Source of the DNA: Aquamicrobium sp.
GTDB lineage: Bacteria; Pseudomonadota; Alphaproteobacteria; Rhizobiales; Rhizobiaceae
Length of the DNA stretch: 64,000 bases
Direction: 5' to 3'
NCBI GenBank assembly: GCA_019739225.1
Contig: JAHHDT010000002.1
Span: forward strand, 62,001-126,000
The notes under the pieces are model-generated. The model did not search any database, had not been told where the DNA came from, and saw only the letters and a list, made by a program, of their open reading frames with translations. A program made the translations under genes and the position numbers. Within the stretch, counting starts at the first letter, position 1. Each line of letters opens with the position of its first letter. Shown one piece after another: positions 1 through 8,974 of the stretch.

Positions 1-107
1 TCTACCATGCCATCGATTCGCGCTCGATCCTGCTGACGGATGTCGTCGCGCTTGAGTTCGATGACGAAAATGGCGTCACGATCTTTGTCGCGGGCGACGA
101 ACCCTGA
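1..107 (+). CDS. 3' end of an unidentified protein, cut by the window edge
   Basis: An open frame runs in from the left edge (codons in phase with position 3) and stops with TGA at 105-107. The visible 34 residues alternate hydrophobic and acidic positions and end in VAGDEP, and all codons are common ones for this genome. The antisense frame is also open: an ATG at 141-143 overlaps the ureB stop as ATGA. That reading is rich in Arg and Asp and uses three rare CGA codons, which are simply the complements of TCG serine codons in the plus frame, so the plus-strand reading is preferred. If this is right, the gene is convergent with ureB. No family could be recognised from so short a piece. Confidence 0.4.
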   Translation, partial: YHAIDSRSILLTDVVALEFDDENGVTIFVAGDEP

Positions 108-139
108 TGCAGCGTATCGAGGGTCTGCCGTCCGCCGGT

Positions 140-445
140 TCATAGCGGCCCCATAACCTTTTGCCTGAAGCCATAGACGCGGCGACGGCCACCGAGCGGA
201 ACGAGCTGAATGTCCCGCTCCTGGCCGGGCTCGAACCGCACGGCGGTGCCGGACGGGATGTCGAGGCGCATGCCCCGCGCCTCCTCCCTGTCGAAGCGCA
301 GCCCCGCATTTGTCTCGAAGAAGTGGTAATGGCTGCCGACCTGGATCGGCCGGTCGCCCGTATTGGCGACCCTGATCGTCAGTGTGGGCTGGCCGGCGTT
401 GAGTTCGATGTCGCCGTCCGCGGTGATGATTTCGCCTGGAATCAT
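140..445 (-). CDS. ureB: Urease subunit beta
   Basis: The 101-residue product starts MIPGEI and contains the family segment around VGSHYHFFE, which identifies the small beta subunit of bacterial urease. The enzyme hydrolyses urea to ammonia and carbamate in the cytoplasm; the beta subunit is structural and the nickel site lies in UreC. The length is normal for the family. It is the last clear gene of a minus-strand urease operon, 9 bases downstream of ureJ. The catalytic subunit gene ureC, usually next or nearly next, is not visible in the remaining 139 bases. Confidence 0.96.
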   Translation of the reverse strand: MIPGEIITADGDIELNAGQPTLTIRVANTGDRPIQVGSHYHFFETNAGLRFDREEARGMRLDIPSGTAVRFEPGQERDIQLVPLGGRRRVYGFRQKVMGPL

Positions 446-454
446 TGACGCCTC

Positions 455-1039
455 CTAGCCCCCGATCGCCAGCCAGATGCCGCCCAGCGCGGTGAGCGCG
501 CCGGCGGCACGAGTGACCATGCGACCGTTATCCCCGCCGAACAAACTGCCGACGAAGAGACCGGCCGCGTGCAGCAATGCCGTGGCGATGGCAAAGCCCG
601 CCGCATAGGCATAGGCGCCGGCCTCCCCGATCTCGCCGCCATGGGCGTGTCCATGGAAGAACGCGAAGAAGCCGACCATCGCCATTGCGGCACCGGTCGA
701 CACGTTGAGCGCGACCGCCGCAAGCAGGCCGATCACCACCACCGAAGCAAGGATGACGGGCTCGACAAAAAACAGCGGCGCGCCGGCCATCGCAGCCAGG
801 AAGCCGGTCAGCATGGTGCCGACGAACGCCAGCGGCACGAGCCAGAGCGCCCGCCCGCCGAGCAGCGCGGCCCAGAGGCCGACCGCGACCATGGCAAGGA
901 TATGGTCGGTTCCGAACAGCGGGTGCGAAAAGCCGGCCATGAACGAGCCGTGCTCTCCCGGATCGAGATGGGCGAGAGCCGGGCTTGCGCTGGTGATGAA
1001 GGCGCAAGCCGCGATGGCGGCGGTCCTGGTTCTGGTCAT
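455..1039 (-). CDS. ureJ: HupE/UreJ family membrane protein, likely nickel permease of the urease cluster
   Basis: This is a 194-residue membrane protein with an N-terminal signal-like segment ending in SPALAHLDPGEHGS, the HupE/UreJ hallmark HPLFGTDH near residue 40, and a second His-rich segment FHGHAHGGE near residue 125. About six hydrophobic helices follow each other. Family members are secondary transporters thought to import nickel or cobalt, which fits a urease operon. The start at 1039 was chosen over an upstream in-frame start at 1147 because it begins a proper leader and has GGGGA just upstream. It lies between the DUF1272 gene and ureB. Confidence 0.9.
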   Translation of the reverse strand: MTRTRTAAIAACAFITSASPALAHLDPGEHGSFMAGFSHPLFGTDHILAMVAVGLWAALLGGRALWLVPLAFVGTMLTGFLAAMAGAPLFFVEPVILASVVVIGLLAAVALNVSTGAAMAMVGFFAFFHGHAHGGEIGEAGAYAYAAGFAIATALLHAAGLFVGSLFGGDNGRMVTRAAGALTALGGIWLAIGG

Positions 1040-1076
1040 GGAGTGTCCCCTTCGTATGTCTGCCTGTGAAGCTGCG

Positions 1077-1331
1077 TCATGCCGCCTTGTCGCGCGCACA
1101 GCCCTGCGCCTTGAGCACCCGCGTCGTCGAAGCCGGGAAACGCGCAAGCTTGTCTGCGGGCCGGATCGGACGGCGCACGAGTTCGCCGCCGCAGTTCGGG
1201 CAGGCGCCGCCTAGCACGTCGGACGCACAGGGCGCGCAAAAGGTGCATTCGAAGGTGCAGATCATCGCGTCCGGCGCTTCTGGCGGCAGGTCACGGTCGC
1301 AGCATTCGCAATTGGGTCGCAGTTCGAGCAT
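1077..1331 (-). CDS. DUF1272 zinc-ribbon-like protein of the urease cluster
   Basis: This is an 84-residue protein with cysteines in pairs (CECC, CTFC, CAPC and CPNC), a pattern typical of DUF1272 and consistent with binding of zinc or another metal. It sits between ureA and ureJ, 9 bases after ureA. Small open reading frames interrupting the structural urease genes are known from Sinorhizobium meliloti. Its role is not established; metal handling for the nickel enzyme is a guess from the context. The C-terminal 25 residues are less conserved-looking and basic. Confidence 0.85.
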   Translation of the reverse strand: MLELRPNCECCDRDLPPEAPDAMICTFECTFCAPCASDVLGGACPNCGGELVRRPIRPADKLARFPASTTRVLKAQGCARDKAA

Positions 1332-1340
1332 AGCTGCCTC

Positions 1341-1643
1341 CTAGCGGATCGGTTCGTGCACGGTGACGAGCTTGGTGCCGTCGGGAAAGGTCGCTTCCAC
1401 CTGCACGTCGTGGATCATCTCGGCCACGCCTTCCATGACCTGTTCCCGCGTCACGACATGCGCACCGGCTTCCATCAGCTCCGCGACGGTGCGGCCGTCC
1501 CGGGCGCCTTCGACGACGAAATCGGTAATCAGGGCGATCGCTTCGGGGTGGTTGAGCTTGACCCCGCGCTCCAGCCGCCTGCGAGCCACGATTGCGGCCA
1601 TGGAAACGAGCAGCTTGTCCTTTTCGCGCGGCGTCAGGTTCAT
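1341..1643 (-). CDS. ureA: Urease subunit gamma
   Basis: The 100-residue product starts [13 protein letters not shown] and ends with the typical [14 protein letters not shown] segment, as in stand-alone UreA proteins. It is the smallest structural subunit of the (alpha-beta-gamma)3 urease. The start at 1643 has GGAG about 8 bases upstream; an open reading frame extending back to 1931 is antisense shadow inside ureD. The gene is 13 bases downstream of ureD, in the same operon. Confidence 0.97.
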   Translation of the reverse strand: MNLTPREKDKLLVSMAAIVARRRLERGVKLNHPEAIALITDFVVEGARDGRTVAELMEAGAHVVTREQVMEGVAEMIHDVQVEATFPDGTKLVTVHEPIR

Positions 1644-1656
1644 CGTACTCCACCCC

Positions 1657-2496
1657 TTAAAGTGACCAGGTTTTAGGCAGGCCTGCCTGTCCATTAAGCA
1701 TCGCGACAAGCGGAACCAGCCGCTCGCGCAGGGCGTAGCCGTCGGTTGCCACCAGCCTCGCAAGAAGCTTGCCAGTCGAACCGACCTGCCACGCCGAGGC
1801 CCCGCCGGCACCGTCGACGATGTGGCGAACCGTGTCGAGATGCGTGGCGGCCGACGGCCCGACCAGGAGAACGGTGGCGCAGGCTCCAGCGCCGCCAAGC
1901 CCTGCCTTCCGACCCATTGTGGCCTCGACATCGGGGCCGATCGCGAAGTCTTCGGCGTGTATCATCCGCTGGCCGCAGCGCACGCGCCAGCGGTCGCGGA
2001 AGATCGCCGTTCGAACGTTTTCGCCCATCGCCCGTCGCCCGAAGATGGTGGCCTCGACGAGCAGCGCCTCGGCATCTTCGGCCAGGTCGACATCAAGCCG
2101 GCGGCGGAAGGCGGAACGTTCGAAAACGATCGTTTCCTGCGGCAGCCATGCGATTCGTGCGCCCGGCCCGCCCGAAATCTTGCAGGTGACTTCGGCATGC
2201 CCGGTCGTGGCGCGGTAGATCTTCTCGCAGGCCTGGGTGGTCAGGGTGACGGCCGTGTCTTCGCCGGCTTCGACAGCCCAGGCGAGCCGGTCGTCGCCCG
2301 TCAGGCCGCCGGCCGTGTTGATCAGGATCGCTTCCAGCGGGCCGTCCCCACGCGCCGGAAGCCGGATCTTTGCGGCGCCCTCCTGGTAGAGCCTTTCCAG
2401 GCGGGTCCTGCCGTCGCGCTGCCGCACGGACAATACCCCGCTTGCCGACACGCGTTGCAGCTTGACCTGCTCGAGGCGAGGTTGTGGGTGATTCAT
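1657..2496 (-). CDS. ureD: Urease accessory protein UreD
   Basis: The 279-residue protein carries the UreD segments [12 protein letters not shown] (near 57-69), [10 protein letters not shown] (near 85-95) and the AMGE region near 155. UreD binds the urease apoprotein and, with UreF and UreG, loads nickel into the active site. It is the first gene of the minus-strand operon, as usual in rhizobia. Its promoter must lie in the 189-base gap shared with the divergent acyl carrier protein gene. Confidence 0.95.
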   Translation of the reverse strand: MNHPQPRLEQVKLQRVSASGVLSVRQRDGRTRLERLYQEGAAKIRLPARGDGPLEAILINTAGGLTGDDRLAWAVEAGEDTAVTLTTQACEKIYRATTGHAEVTCKISGGPGARIAWLPQETIVFERSAFRRRLDVDLAEDAEALLVEATIFGRRAMGENVRTAIFRDRWRVRCGQRMIHAEDFAIGPDVEATMGRKAGLGGAGACATVLLVGPSAATHLDTVRHIVDGAGGASAWQVGSTGKLLARLVATDGYALRERLVPLVAMLNGQAGLPKTWSL

Positions 2497-2579
2497 TCGA
2501 TGCGGGCTCCTTGCCGCAAAACGAAAGCAACGCCCATGCCATTCGCGCTGCCTTCCCGCATTGTCTCCAGGGACACTTG

Positions 2580-2608
2580 TTGCGCAAGGGCGAATGGGTT
2601 CTTATAGA
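2580..2608 (+). promoter_or_regulatory. Housekeeping-type promoter for the acyl carrier protein/ketosynthase pair
   Basis: TTGCGC at 2580-2585 is followed by exactly 17 bases and TATAGA at 2603-2608, a good sigma-70-type promoter for an alphaproteobacterium. A start near 2615 would give an untranslated leader of about 70 bases before the ATG at 2686. It points away from ureD in the divergent gap. Not tested; spacing and hexamers are the only evidence. Confidence 0.5.
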
Positions 2609-2685
2609 GGTCACAGGTGCGTGGAGAGGCGCATGCAAGGAGTTTGGCCCGCTCGCGGGCGCAGTCTGGTTTTGGGGGTAGCGGA

Positions 2686-2940
2686 ATGAGTGACGAACTG
2701 GCGGCGACAATCATCGAAAAGATCAAGGCGCACGCCAGCCCAGATGCAGGCGAGGTTACGCTGGCCACGGACCTGACGGAACTCGGCATCCATTCGCTGG
2801 AACTGACCGAAATCATATTCGACCTGGAAGACGAGTTCGGCATCGAGATCGAGATGAGCACGGTCGATGCCTGGTCGAACCTTTCCAATGTCGGGGACAT
2901 CGTCGAAGCCGTTCGCGGCCTGATTCAGCAAAAAACCTGA
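2686..2940 (+). CDS. Acyl carrier protein, NodF-like
   Basis: This is an 84-residue acidic protein with a phosphopantetheine attachment segment [10 protein letters not shown], in which Ser near residue 36 would carry the cofactor. The HSLEL context, rather than the DSLD of housekeeping AcpP, resembles specialised carriers such as NodF. The start at 2686 follows GGGGG about 10 bases upstream; an upstream in-frame GTG/ATG extension to 2617 looks non-coding. The ketosynthase gene starts one base after its stop, so the two are surely co-expressed. It probably delivers an unusual acyl chain to an unknown product. Confidence 0.88.
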   Translation: MSDELAATIIEKIKAHASPDAGEVTLATDLTELGIHSLELTEIIFDLEDEFGIEIEMSTVDAWSNLSNVGDIVEAVRGLIQQKT

Positions 2941-2941
2941 C

Positions 2942-4159
2942 ATGGCAAAGCCGCGGATCGTCATTACCGGACTGGGCGGGGTCTGCGCGCTCGGCACCGA
3001 CGTGCCGACCATATGGGACGCGATGCGTTCCGGCCGGTCGGGCATCGGCCCGCTGACGACGGTCCCGCTGCATGATCTCAAGGTGAATACGGGCGCTGAG
3101 ATAAAGACGCTGCCGGATCACGGCATCGAGCATCGCCGGCTCGTCACCATGGACCGCTTCAGCCTGCTTGCGGTGATCGCCGCGCGCGAGGCGGCCGCGC
3201 AGGCAGGACTGCGAATCGATGAGACCAATACCCGGCGCATCGGCGCCGTCGTGGGCGCGGGCGTTGCCGGCTGGGAAACCATCGAAGACAATTATCGGGG
3301 CATCCTTCTGGATGGCCGGCCGCGCGCGAATATCTTTTCTGTGCCGCGCGCCATGACCGGAGCACCCGCCGGTCAGGTCAGCATGGATCTCGGGCTGCGC
3401 GGGCCTGTCTACGGCGTGAGCTCCGCGTGTTCCACCGCCAATCACTCGATCAGCAGCGCAGTCGACCAGCTTCTGCTCGGGCGAGCCGATGTGATGCTGG
3501 CCGGCGGTACTGAAGCGCCGCTGGTCTGGGGCATCCTCAAGGGCTGGGAAGCGTTGCGCGTTTTGGCCAAGGAGACCTGCAGGCCGTTTTCCGCAGACCG
3601 CGAAGGGTTGGTGATTGGCGAGGGCGCTGGCGTCGTCGTTCTGGAAACGCTTGACCATGCGCGCGCGCGGGGCGCGCCCATCCTTGCCGAATTTGCGGGT
3701 TCGGGCATGTCGGCGGACGCCACGGACATCGTGGCCCCCACCGTCGAAGGTCCGACGAACGCAATGCGCAACTGCCTGGCCGACGCCGGCCTCGCGCCTG
3801 AAGATGTCGATTACGTCAATGCGCATGGCACCGGCACCAAGGCGAACGACCAGATAGAGACCCGCGCGATCCGCGACGCGTTTGGGGCTGCTGCCGACCG
3901 GCTGTCGGTCTCCTCCACCAAGTCGATGCATGGCCACTGCCTCGGCGCGACGGCCGCGATCGAGCTGATCGCCTGCGTCAGGGCGATCACGGAAGGCATC
4001 GTTCCGCCGACCGCAAATTATCGTGAAGCGGATCCGGCCTGCGACCTCGATGTGACGCCTAACGCCGCGCGGCAACGCGAGGTACGCGCCGCCATCAGCA
4101 ATTCCTTTGCATTCGGCGGCACCAACGCGACTGTTGCTGTAAAGTCATACCGTCCCTGA
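2942..4159 (+). CDS. Beta-ketoacyl-ACP synthase, FabF/NodE-like
   Basis: This is a 405-residue thiolase-fold condensing enzyme. The catalytic triad is complete: Cys near 163 in SSACSTAN, His near 295 in NAHGTGT and His near 330 in KSMHGH. The C-terminal [11 protein letters not shown] glycine-rich loop is present. It would elongate acyl chains on the carrier encoded one base upstream. Pairing with a NodF-like carrier and no fabD, fabG or fabH nearby suggests a dedicated function, as with NodE, not bulk fatty acid synthesis. No other nod genes are present, so a nodulation role is not supported. Confidence 0.9.
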   Translation: MAKPRIVITGLGGVCALGTDVPTIWDAMRSGRSGIGPLTTVPLHDLKVNTGAEIKTLPDHGIEHRRLVTMDRFSLLAVIAAREAAAQAGLRIDETNTRRIGAVVGAGVAGWETIEDNYRGILLDGRPRANIFSVPRAMTGAPAGQVSMDLGLRGPVYGVSSACSTANHSISSAVDQLLLGRADVMLAGGTEAPLVWGILKGWEALRVLAKETCRPFSADREGLVIGEGAGVVVLETLDHARARGAPILAEFAGSGMSADATDIVAPTVEGPTNAMRNCLADAGLAPEDVDYVNAHGTGTKANDQIETRAIRDAFGAAADRLSVSSTKSMHGHCLGATAAIELIACVRAITEGIVPPTANYREADPACDLDVTPNAARQREVRAAISNSFAFGGTNATVAVKSYRP

Positions 4160-4274
4160 AAGAGTGTCAGGAAGCTGGTTCCGGTCGCCTTGTATCGGCG
4201 AGCCGGCTCGCTATCTAAAACCGGTTATCCTCTCCCGCCGCGTTCTGTGGCACCACCGTAACAGGGACGTTCCC

Positions 4275-4979
4275 ATGACCGATCTTTCCGGTTTCCAGGT
4301 CGCCACGCGTTGGCCGGCCCGGGACATAGACAGGCTGCAGCTCTATTCCTTCCCCACGCCGAACGGTGTGAAAATCTCGATCGCGCTGGAGGAACTGGGC
4401 CTGCCCTATGAGGCCCACCTGATCGACATCACCAAGAACGAGACCTGGACGGACCACTTCCTGTCCCTCAACCCGAACGGCAAGATTCCGGCGATCGTCG
4501 ATCCGGACGGACCTGGCGGCAAGCCGCTGTCACTCTTCGAATCCGGAGCCATCCTGCTTTATCTTGCCGAGAAGACCGACAGGCTGATCCCGGCGGATTC
4601 GGCGAGGCGGTACGAGACGATCCAGTGGGTCTTCTTCCAGATGGCGGGCGTTGGGCCGATGTTCGGCCAGCTCGGCTTCTTCTACAAGTTTGCCGGCAAG
4701 GAGATCGAGGACAAGAGGCCGCTCGACCGCTACGCAAACGAGTCCAAGCGCCTGATGGGCGTTCTCGAAGGACGATTGAAGGGTCGCCAGTGGATCATGG
4801 GCGACGAATACACCATCGCCGACATCGCAACCTTCCCATGGGTGCGGACGCTGCGCGATTTCTATCAGGCGGATGACCTTATCGGGCTCAAGGACTTTCC
4901 GGAAACCATCGAGTGGCTGGAGCGATGCCTTGCGCGGCCGGCAAGCCAGAAGGGCCTCACCATTCCGGCTCGCGGGTAG
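4275..4979 (+). CDS. Glutathione S-transferase family protein, YfcG/YghU type
   Basis: This is a 234-residue protein with an N-terminal thioredoxin-like GST domain (LYSFPTPNGVKISIALEE near 25-42, NPNGKIPAIVDPDG near 67, and ESGAILLYLAEKT near 86-98, where E-S binds the gamma-glutamyl group) and an all-alpha C-terminal domain. The PNGVKI motif matches the YfcG/YghU group, which acts mainly as disulfide-bond reductases or peroxidases using glutathione. The ATG at 4275 was chosen because the family N-terminus begins shortly after it; a longer frame to 4164 is unlikely. The gene stands alone. Confidence 0.88.
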   Translation: MTDLSGFQVATRWPARDIDRLQLYSFPTPNGVKISIALEELGLPYEAHLIDITKNETWTDHFLSLNPNGKIPAIVDPDGPGGKPLSLFESGAILLYLAEKTDRLIPADSARRYETIQWVFFQMAGVGPMFGQLGFFYKFAGKEIEDKRPLDRYANESKRLMGVLEGRLKGRQWIMGDEYTIADIATFPWVRTLRDFYQADDLIGLKDFPETIEWLERCLARPASQKGLTIPARG

Positions 4980-5047
4980 GCGACGCGCTTCCAAAGACGC
5001 TGACGTCGTGCGATAGGGAAGCCCTGTTTTTCGGAGGCTTCCCCGAC

Positions 5048-5665
5048 ATGACCCTCGCAGGCTTCGTCACCTACGCCGGTGCGCTCGCCATCGCCGCGGC
5101 AATTCCTGGCCCCGGCGTTGTCGCTCTCGTTGCGCGGGCGCTCGGCTCCGGTTTCCGCTCGGCCATCTTCATGGCATTCGGGCTGGTTCTTGGCGATCTG
5201 GTCTATCTTACGGCGGTGGTGCTGGGTCTCGCTCTCGTCGCCCAGACTTTCGGGACCGCCTTTCTCGTCATCAAGTGGGTTGGCGTTGCCTATCTCGCCT
5301 GGATGGCATGGAACTTCTGGCGCACAGGCATCACGGCCGAAAAGGTTGATGCCGATCGCGCGCGCGGCGGCATCTGGACCAGCGTGCTGAGCGGGCTGCT
5401 GGTCACGCTCGGCAATCCGAAGGTGATGGTGTTCTATCTGGCGATCACGCCGACCATCATCGACATCGCTTCGATCACCCCGTCCGACTACGGCGTGCTT
5501 ATCGCCATCACGGCCATGGTGCTGCTTGTCGTTCTGATGCCGTATCTGGCGCTGGCCGCCAAGGCGCGCTGGTTCCTGGCGACACCGCGCGCGCTCAAGG
5601 CGCTCAACCGCACGGCGGCAACCTTCATGGCTGGCGCTGCCGCCGCGATCGCCACGCGGTCGTAG
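5048..5665 (+). CDS. LysE/RhtB family amino-acid exporter
   Basis: This is a 205-residue membrane protein with five to six hydrophobic helices and the family signatures IPGPGVVALVARALGSG near 16-33 and GNPKVMVFYLAI near 121. Such proteins export amino acids or homoserine lactones. The start at 5048 follows GGAGG with good spacing; a frame reaching back into the GST gene is a read-through. It lies 68 bases after the GST gene, on the same strand. The substrate is unknown. Confidence 0.88.
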   Translation: MTLAGFVTYAGALAIAAAIPGPGVVALVARALGSGFRSAIFMAFGLVLGDLVYLTAVVLGLALVAQTFGTAFLVIKWVGVAYLAWMAWNFWRTGITAEKVDADRARGGIWTSVLSGLLVTLGNPKVMVFYLAITPTIIDIASITPSDYGVLIAITAMVLLVVLMPYLALAAKARWFLATPRALKALNRTAATFMAGAAAAIATRS

Positions 5666-5727
5666 TTGCGTCGGCGCGCGCGGCCTCTACTATGAGGCCT
5701 CGCAATGGGCATCATCTTGGGAGGACC

Positions 5728-7527
5728 ATGCCCGGTTTCCGTTTCGGCCGCGGCCTCGTCGCGATACTGGCGCTGGCGCTGATCGCGGCGGCCGCGCTGG
5801 CGGTGTGGTTCGTCTCGCTCGAGGCAGGCAAGCGCCGCGCGCTCGCCGCACTCGACGACGAACTGCATGTGCTGGCGCGTACCGTCGAGGGCGAGATCGA
5901 GCGCTTCCGTTACCTGCCGGCCGTCATCGCGCGCGACCGCCGCATCCTCGAAGTGCTCGCCTCACCCGATCCCAGAGCGATCGCGCGCGCCAACGCCTAT
6001 CTGGAGGCGGTGCGGACCGATTCCGGCGCTGACGAGCTCTACGTGATGAAGCCGGACGGGGTGACGATTGCAGCAAGCAACCACGCCGAACCGACGAGCT
6101 TTGTCGGCGAGAACTACCAGTATCGTCCCTATTTCACGGACGCGCTTGCGCGCGGCGAGGGCCGCTACTACGCGGTCGGCGCGACGACCGGCATTCCCGG
6201 TTACTTCCTGGCCTCCGCCATTCGTGAAAACGGGCGGGTCGTTGGCGTTGCCATTGTCAAGGTCGACATGCGCAAGATCGAGGAGACCTGGAGCGACGCA
6301 AGGGCGATCGTTGCGGTCACCGATGCCGACGGCGTCGTGTTCCTCACCGGTCATGCGCCGTGGAAATACCGGCCGCTGCAGGCGTTGAGCGAGGAGGTTC
6401 TTTCCGACCTTGCCCGGACACGCAAATATGGAAACGTCGATCTGGCGGTAGCCAGCCCGATCTTCCCCGATGCGGGCAGGCTGCCGGAAACCGCGCGTGT
6501 TGACGGCGAGGATGCGCGTCGCCTCGTTCTGCAGGTGGGTATAGAACCGGATGGATGGAGGCTCCTCGGGCTCGCAAGCCTGGCCCCGATCCGTGCCAAC
6601 AGTCTGCTTCTGGCATTGCTCACCGCGCTGGCCGGGCTGCTCATCGCAGGTGCGGGCCTCTATATGCGGCAGCGGCGACAGCTTACGCGGGCGCGGCTGA
6701 ATGCCCATGGCGAACTCGAGCGGCGCGTCGTTGAGCGAACCGCGGAACTGAACAGGCAGGTGGAGGATCGTCGCCGCGCCGAAGCGGAACTGCGCCAGGC
6801 GCAGGAATCACTGATCCAGGCCGCCAAGCTGGCCGCACTCGGGCGCATGTCGGCTGCGATCGTGCACGAGGTGAGCCAACCGCTCGCGGCCATGGAAAAC
6901 ACGCTCGCGTCGACCGGCTTGCTCGCCTCGCGCGGTGACGCGGCCGCGGTGGCCGACAAGGTCCGTTCCGCGCGCGATCTGGTACGCCGCATCCAGCGAA
7001 CCGTGAAACTGCTGAAATCCTTTGCCCGCAACGAACCAGTAAGGCTGGAGGTCGTGGACGTCGACAAGGCGATGGCTGTGGCGGTAGAGCTTGCCGCCGC
7101 GCGCACAACCGAGCAGGGCGCGGCGGTCAGGCTGCGCACATCGTCGTCGCCTGCAATGGTTCTTGCCAATGCCACGCGGCTGGAACAGGTGATCCTCAAC
7201 CTCGTCGTCAACGCGCTGGATGCCGTCCAGCAAAGGACCGACGGCGCGGTCGAACTGTGGAGCGAGCATGACGGCGAGCGCGTGCGCCTATTCGTGCGCG
7301 ACAATGGCATCGGCATACCGGAGCATCTGCGCGATCGCATCGCCGAGCCGTTCTTCACCACGAAGCTGACGGGCGAGGGGCTGGGGCTCGGCCTGTCCAT
7401 TTCCCGCGCGATCCTGGGCGAGTTCGGCGGCGAGATGGATTTCGAAACGCGCGCGGAAGGTGGCTGCACCTTCCGCATCGAACTGCCGGCAGTCGGCGAG
7501 AACCGGCAGCGAGAGGCAGCCGAATGA
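5728..7527 (+). CDS. dctB: Sensor histidine kinase, DctB-like
   Basis: This 599-residue membrane kinase has a first helix near 8-30, a large periplasmic double-Cache-like sensor region near 31-285, a second helix near 291-312, a coiled-coil linker, the dimerisation helix with phospho-acceptor His near 380 (IVHEVSQPLAAMENT) and an ATPase domain with N box (NLVVNALDA), DNGIGIP and GLGLGLSI. This is the DctB architecture for sensing small carboxylates. It starts at 5728 behind GGGAGGACC. Its stop overlaps the response regulator start as ATGA. The adjacent TRAP operon, not a DctA gene, is its likely target, so the ligand may differ from C4-dicarboxylates. Confidence 0.85.
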   Translation: MPGFRFGRGLVAILALALIAAAALAVWFVSLEAGKRRALAALDDELHVLARTVEGEIERFRYLPAVIARDRRILEVLASPDPRAIARANAYLEAVRTDSGADELYVMKPDGVTIAASNHAEPTSFVGENYQYRPYFTDALARGEGRYYAVGATTGIPGYFLASAIRENGRVVGVAIVKVDMRKIEETWSDARAIVAVTDADGVVFLTGHAPWKYRPLQALSEEVLSDLARTRKYGNVDLAVASPIFPDAGRLPETARVDGEDARRLVLQVGIEPDGWRLLGLASLAPIRANSLLLALLTALAGLLIAGAGLYMRQRRQLTRARLNAHGELERRVVERTAELNRQVEDRRRAEAELRQAQESLIQAAKLAALGRMSAAIVHEVSQPLAAMENTLASTGLLASRGDAAAVADKVRSARDLVRRIQRTVKLLKSFARNEPVRLEVVDVDKAMAVAVELAAARTTEQGAAVRLRTSSSPAMVLANATRLEQVILNLVVNALDAVQQRTDGAVELWSEHDGERVRLFVRDNGIGIPEHLRDRIAEPFFTTKLTGEGLGLGLSISRAILGEFGGEMDFETRAEGGCTFRIELPAVGENRQREAAE

Positions 7528-8858
7528 GCCGCGGCGCCGTGGTGCTCGTCGATGACGAGGAGAATGTGCGTGAATCCGCGCGCGAGTGGCTTGTCCTCAG
7601 CGGGTTCGATGTTTTCACAGCACCCAACGCGGAAGCCGCCCTGGCGGGGTTGGATCCGCGCGACTGCGACGCGCTGATCACGGATGTCCGCATGCCTGGC
7701 ATGGGCGGTCTCGCGCTGCTGGCCGAGGCGCGCCGCAGGGACCCCGCTTTGCCCGTCATTCTGCTTACGGGTCACGGTGATGTCCCGCTAGCAGTCGAGG
7801 CGATGCGTGGCGGCGCGCATGACTTTCTGGAAAAACCCTACGACGCCGACCATCTGGTCGCCGTGCTGGACCGCGCCGTCTCGCAGCGACGGCTGAACAG
7901 AGAGGTCGAGCGTCTGCGCGATGCCGTGGACGCCTCCGCGTCGATCGAAACGCGTTTCATAGGCGATTCCAGCCCGGCCCGGGCGCTGCGTGCGCAGGTC
8001 GCGCAACTGGCCTCGCTGGACGTCGATGTGCTCATCCACGGTGAAACGGGTACCGGCAAGGAGGTCGTGGCGCGCGCGCTGCATGATTTCGGCAAGCGCC
8101 GGGACCGTACCTTCGTCGCTCTCAATTGCGCGGCCATTCCCGAAAGCGTCTTCGAAAGCGAGGTGTTCGGCCACGATCGCGGGGCATTCACCGGAGCGGC
8201 CCAGAAACGCGTCGGCCGCATCGAGCATGCGAACGGCGGCACGGTCTTCCTCGACGAGGTCGAGTCGATGCCGCTCGCGCTTCAGGCAAAGCTTCTGCGT
8301 GTGATACAGGAGCGCGAGGTCGAGCCTCTCGGCGCGAACAGGCGTGTGTCGGTCGATGTTCGCTTCGTCGCCGCGACCAAGGCGGACTTGCGCGCCGAAA
8401 GCGATGCCGGGCGGTTTCGAGCCGACCTCTATTTCCGCCTTGCCACGGTCGTCGTCACCATCCCGCCGCTGCGCCAGCGCCGCCAGGATGTGGCCTTGCT
8501 TTTCCGCCATTTCTGCATCGAGGCCGCAAACCGCCACAGCGTCGATCCGCGAGAGCCGGATGCGGGCCTGCTGACTGCTCTCGAGGATGCCGACTGGCCG
8601 GGCAATGTGCGAGAGCTGCGCGCCGCCGCCGAGCGCTTCGCACTCGGACTGCCGCTGGATCCGGCGTCGTCGATCGCGGGGCAGCCCAACCAGCCGTCGC
8701 TTGCAGAGCGCGTCGCGACCTTCGAGGCCCGGCTCATTGCACAGGTGCTGGCCGAAACCGGGGGCAATACGCAGGAGGCGAGCCGCCTGCTTGGAGTGCC
8801 GTTGCGGACGCTGAACGAAAAGATCCAGCGCCATGGGCTGAGGCAGTCGCGCTCCTGA
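7524..8858 (+). CDS. dctD: Sigma-54-dependent response regulator, DctD-like
   Basis: This is a 444-residue NtrC-family activator. The receiver domain has the acidic pocket VDDEEN and phospho-acceptor Asp54 in LITDVRMPG, with Lys in LEKPY. The AAA+ domain has Walker A GETGTGKE near 173-180, the sigma-54 contact loop GAFTGA near 219-224 (intact) and Walker B FLDEVE. A C-terminal Fis-type helix-turn-helix (NTQEASRLLGVPLRTLNEKI) binds DNA. It is translationally coupled to the kinase gene. A sigma-54 promoter follows it immediately upstream of the TAXI transporter genes, which makes the regulatory circuit readable from the sequence. Confidence 0.9.
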   Translation: MSRGAVVLVDDEENVRESAREWLVLSGFDVFTAPNAEAALAGLDPRDCDALITDVRMPGMGGLALLAEARRRDPALPVILLTGHGDVPLAVEAMRGGAHDFLEKPYDADHLVAVLDRAVSQRRLNREVERLRDAVDASASIETRFIGDSSPARALRAQVAQLASLDVDVLIHGETGTGKEVVARALHDFGKRRDRTFVALNCAAIPESVFESEVFGHDRGAFTGAAQKRVGRIEHANGGTVFLDEVESMPLALQAKLLRVIQEREVEPLGANRRVSVDVRFVAATKADLRAESDAGRFRADLYFRLATVVVTIPPLRQRRQDVALLFRHFCIEAANRHSVDPREPDAGLLTALEDADWPGNVRELRAAAERFALGLPLDPASSIAGQPNQPSLAERVATFEARLIAQVLAETGGNTQEASRLLGVPLRTLNEKIQRHGLRQSRS

Positions 8859-8915
8859 GGTTTCGGCGGATACTTGCCGCATCTTCGTTGAGTGAGGCGG
8901 AATCCCGCCGAAACC
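8859..8915. promoter_or_regulatory. Inverted repeat, probable upstream activator site for the DctD-like regulator
   Basis: A perfect 11-base inverted repeat is formed by GGTTTCGGCGG (8859-8869) and CCGCCGAAACC (8905-8915). Inside it lies a second tight palindrome, GGCGG-AATC-CCGCC (8896-8909). The repeat is centred about 100 bases upstream of the -12 element of the sigma-54 promoter, a usual distance for NtrC-family activator sites. It could alternatively act as a weak terminator after the regulator gene, but there is no T run and the loop is long. Confidence 0.45.
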
Positions 8916-8974
8916 AGCACGAAGAAGCCCGCTGCGAGCCGGGATTCCCAGGGGTTTGGCGAAACGCTTGGAAA

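Noticed and set aside
1-143. Minus-strand reading frame with ATG at 141-143 overlapping the ureB stop as ATGA
   Set aside because: It is Arg/Asp-rich with three rare CGA codons that mirror TCG codons of the open plus-strand frame; the plus strand has the better codon use. Not fully excluded because the ATGA overlap is typical for this genome.
2686-4159. NodF/NodE similarity as evidence for a symbiosis island
   Set aside because: No nodABC, nodD, nod box, nif or fix genes or integrase are seen, and base composition does not change.
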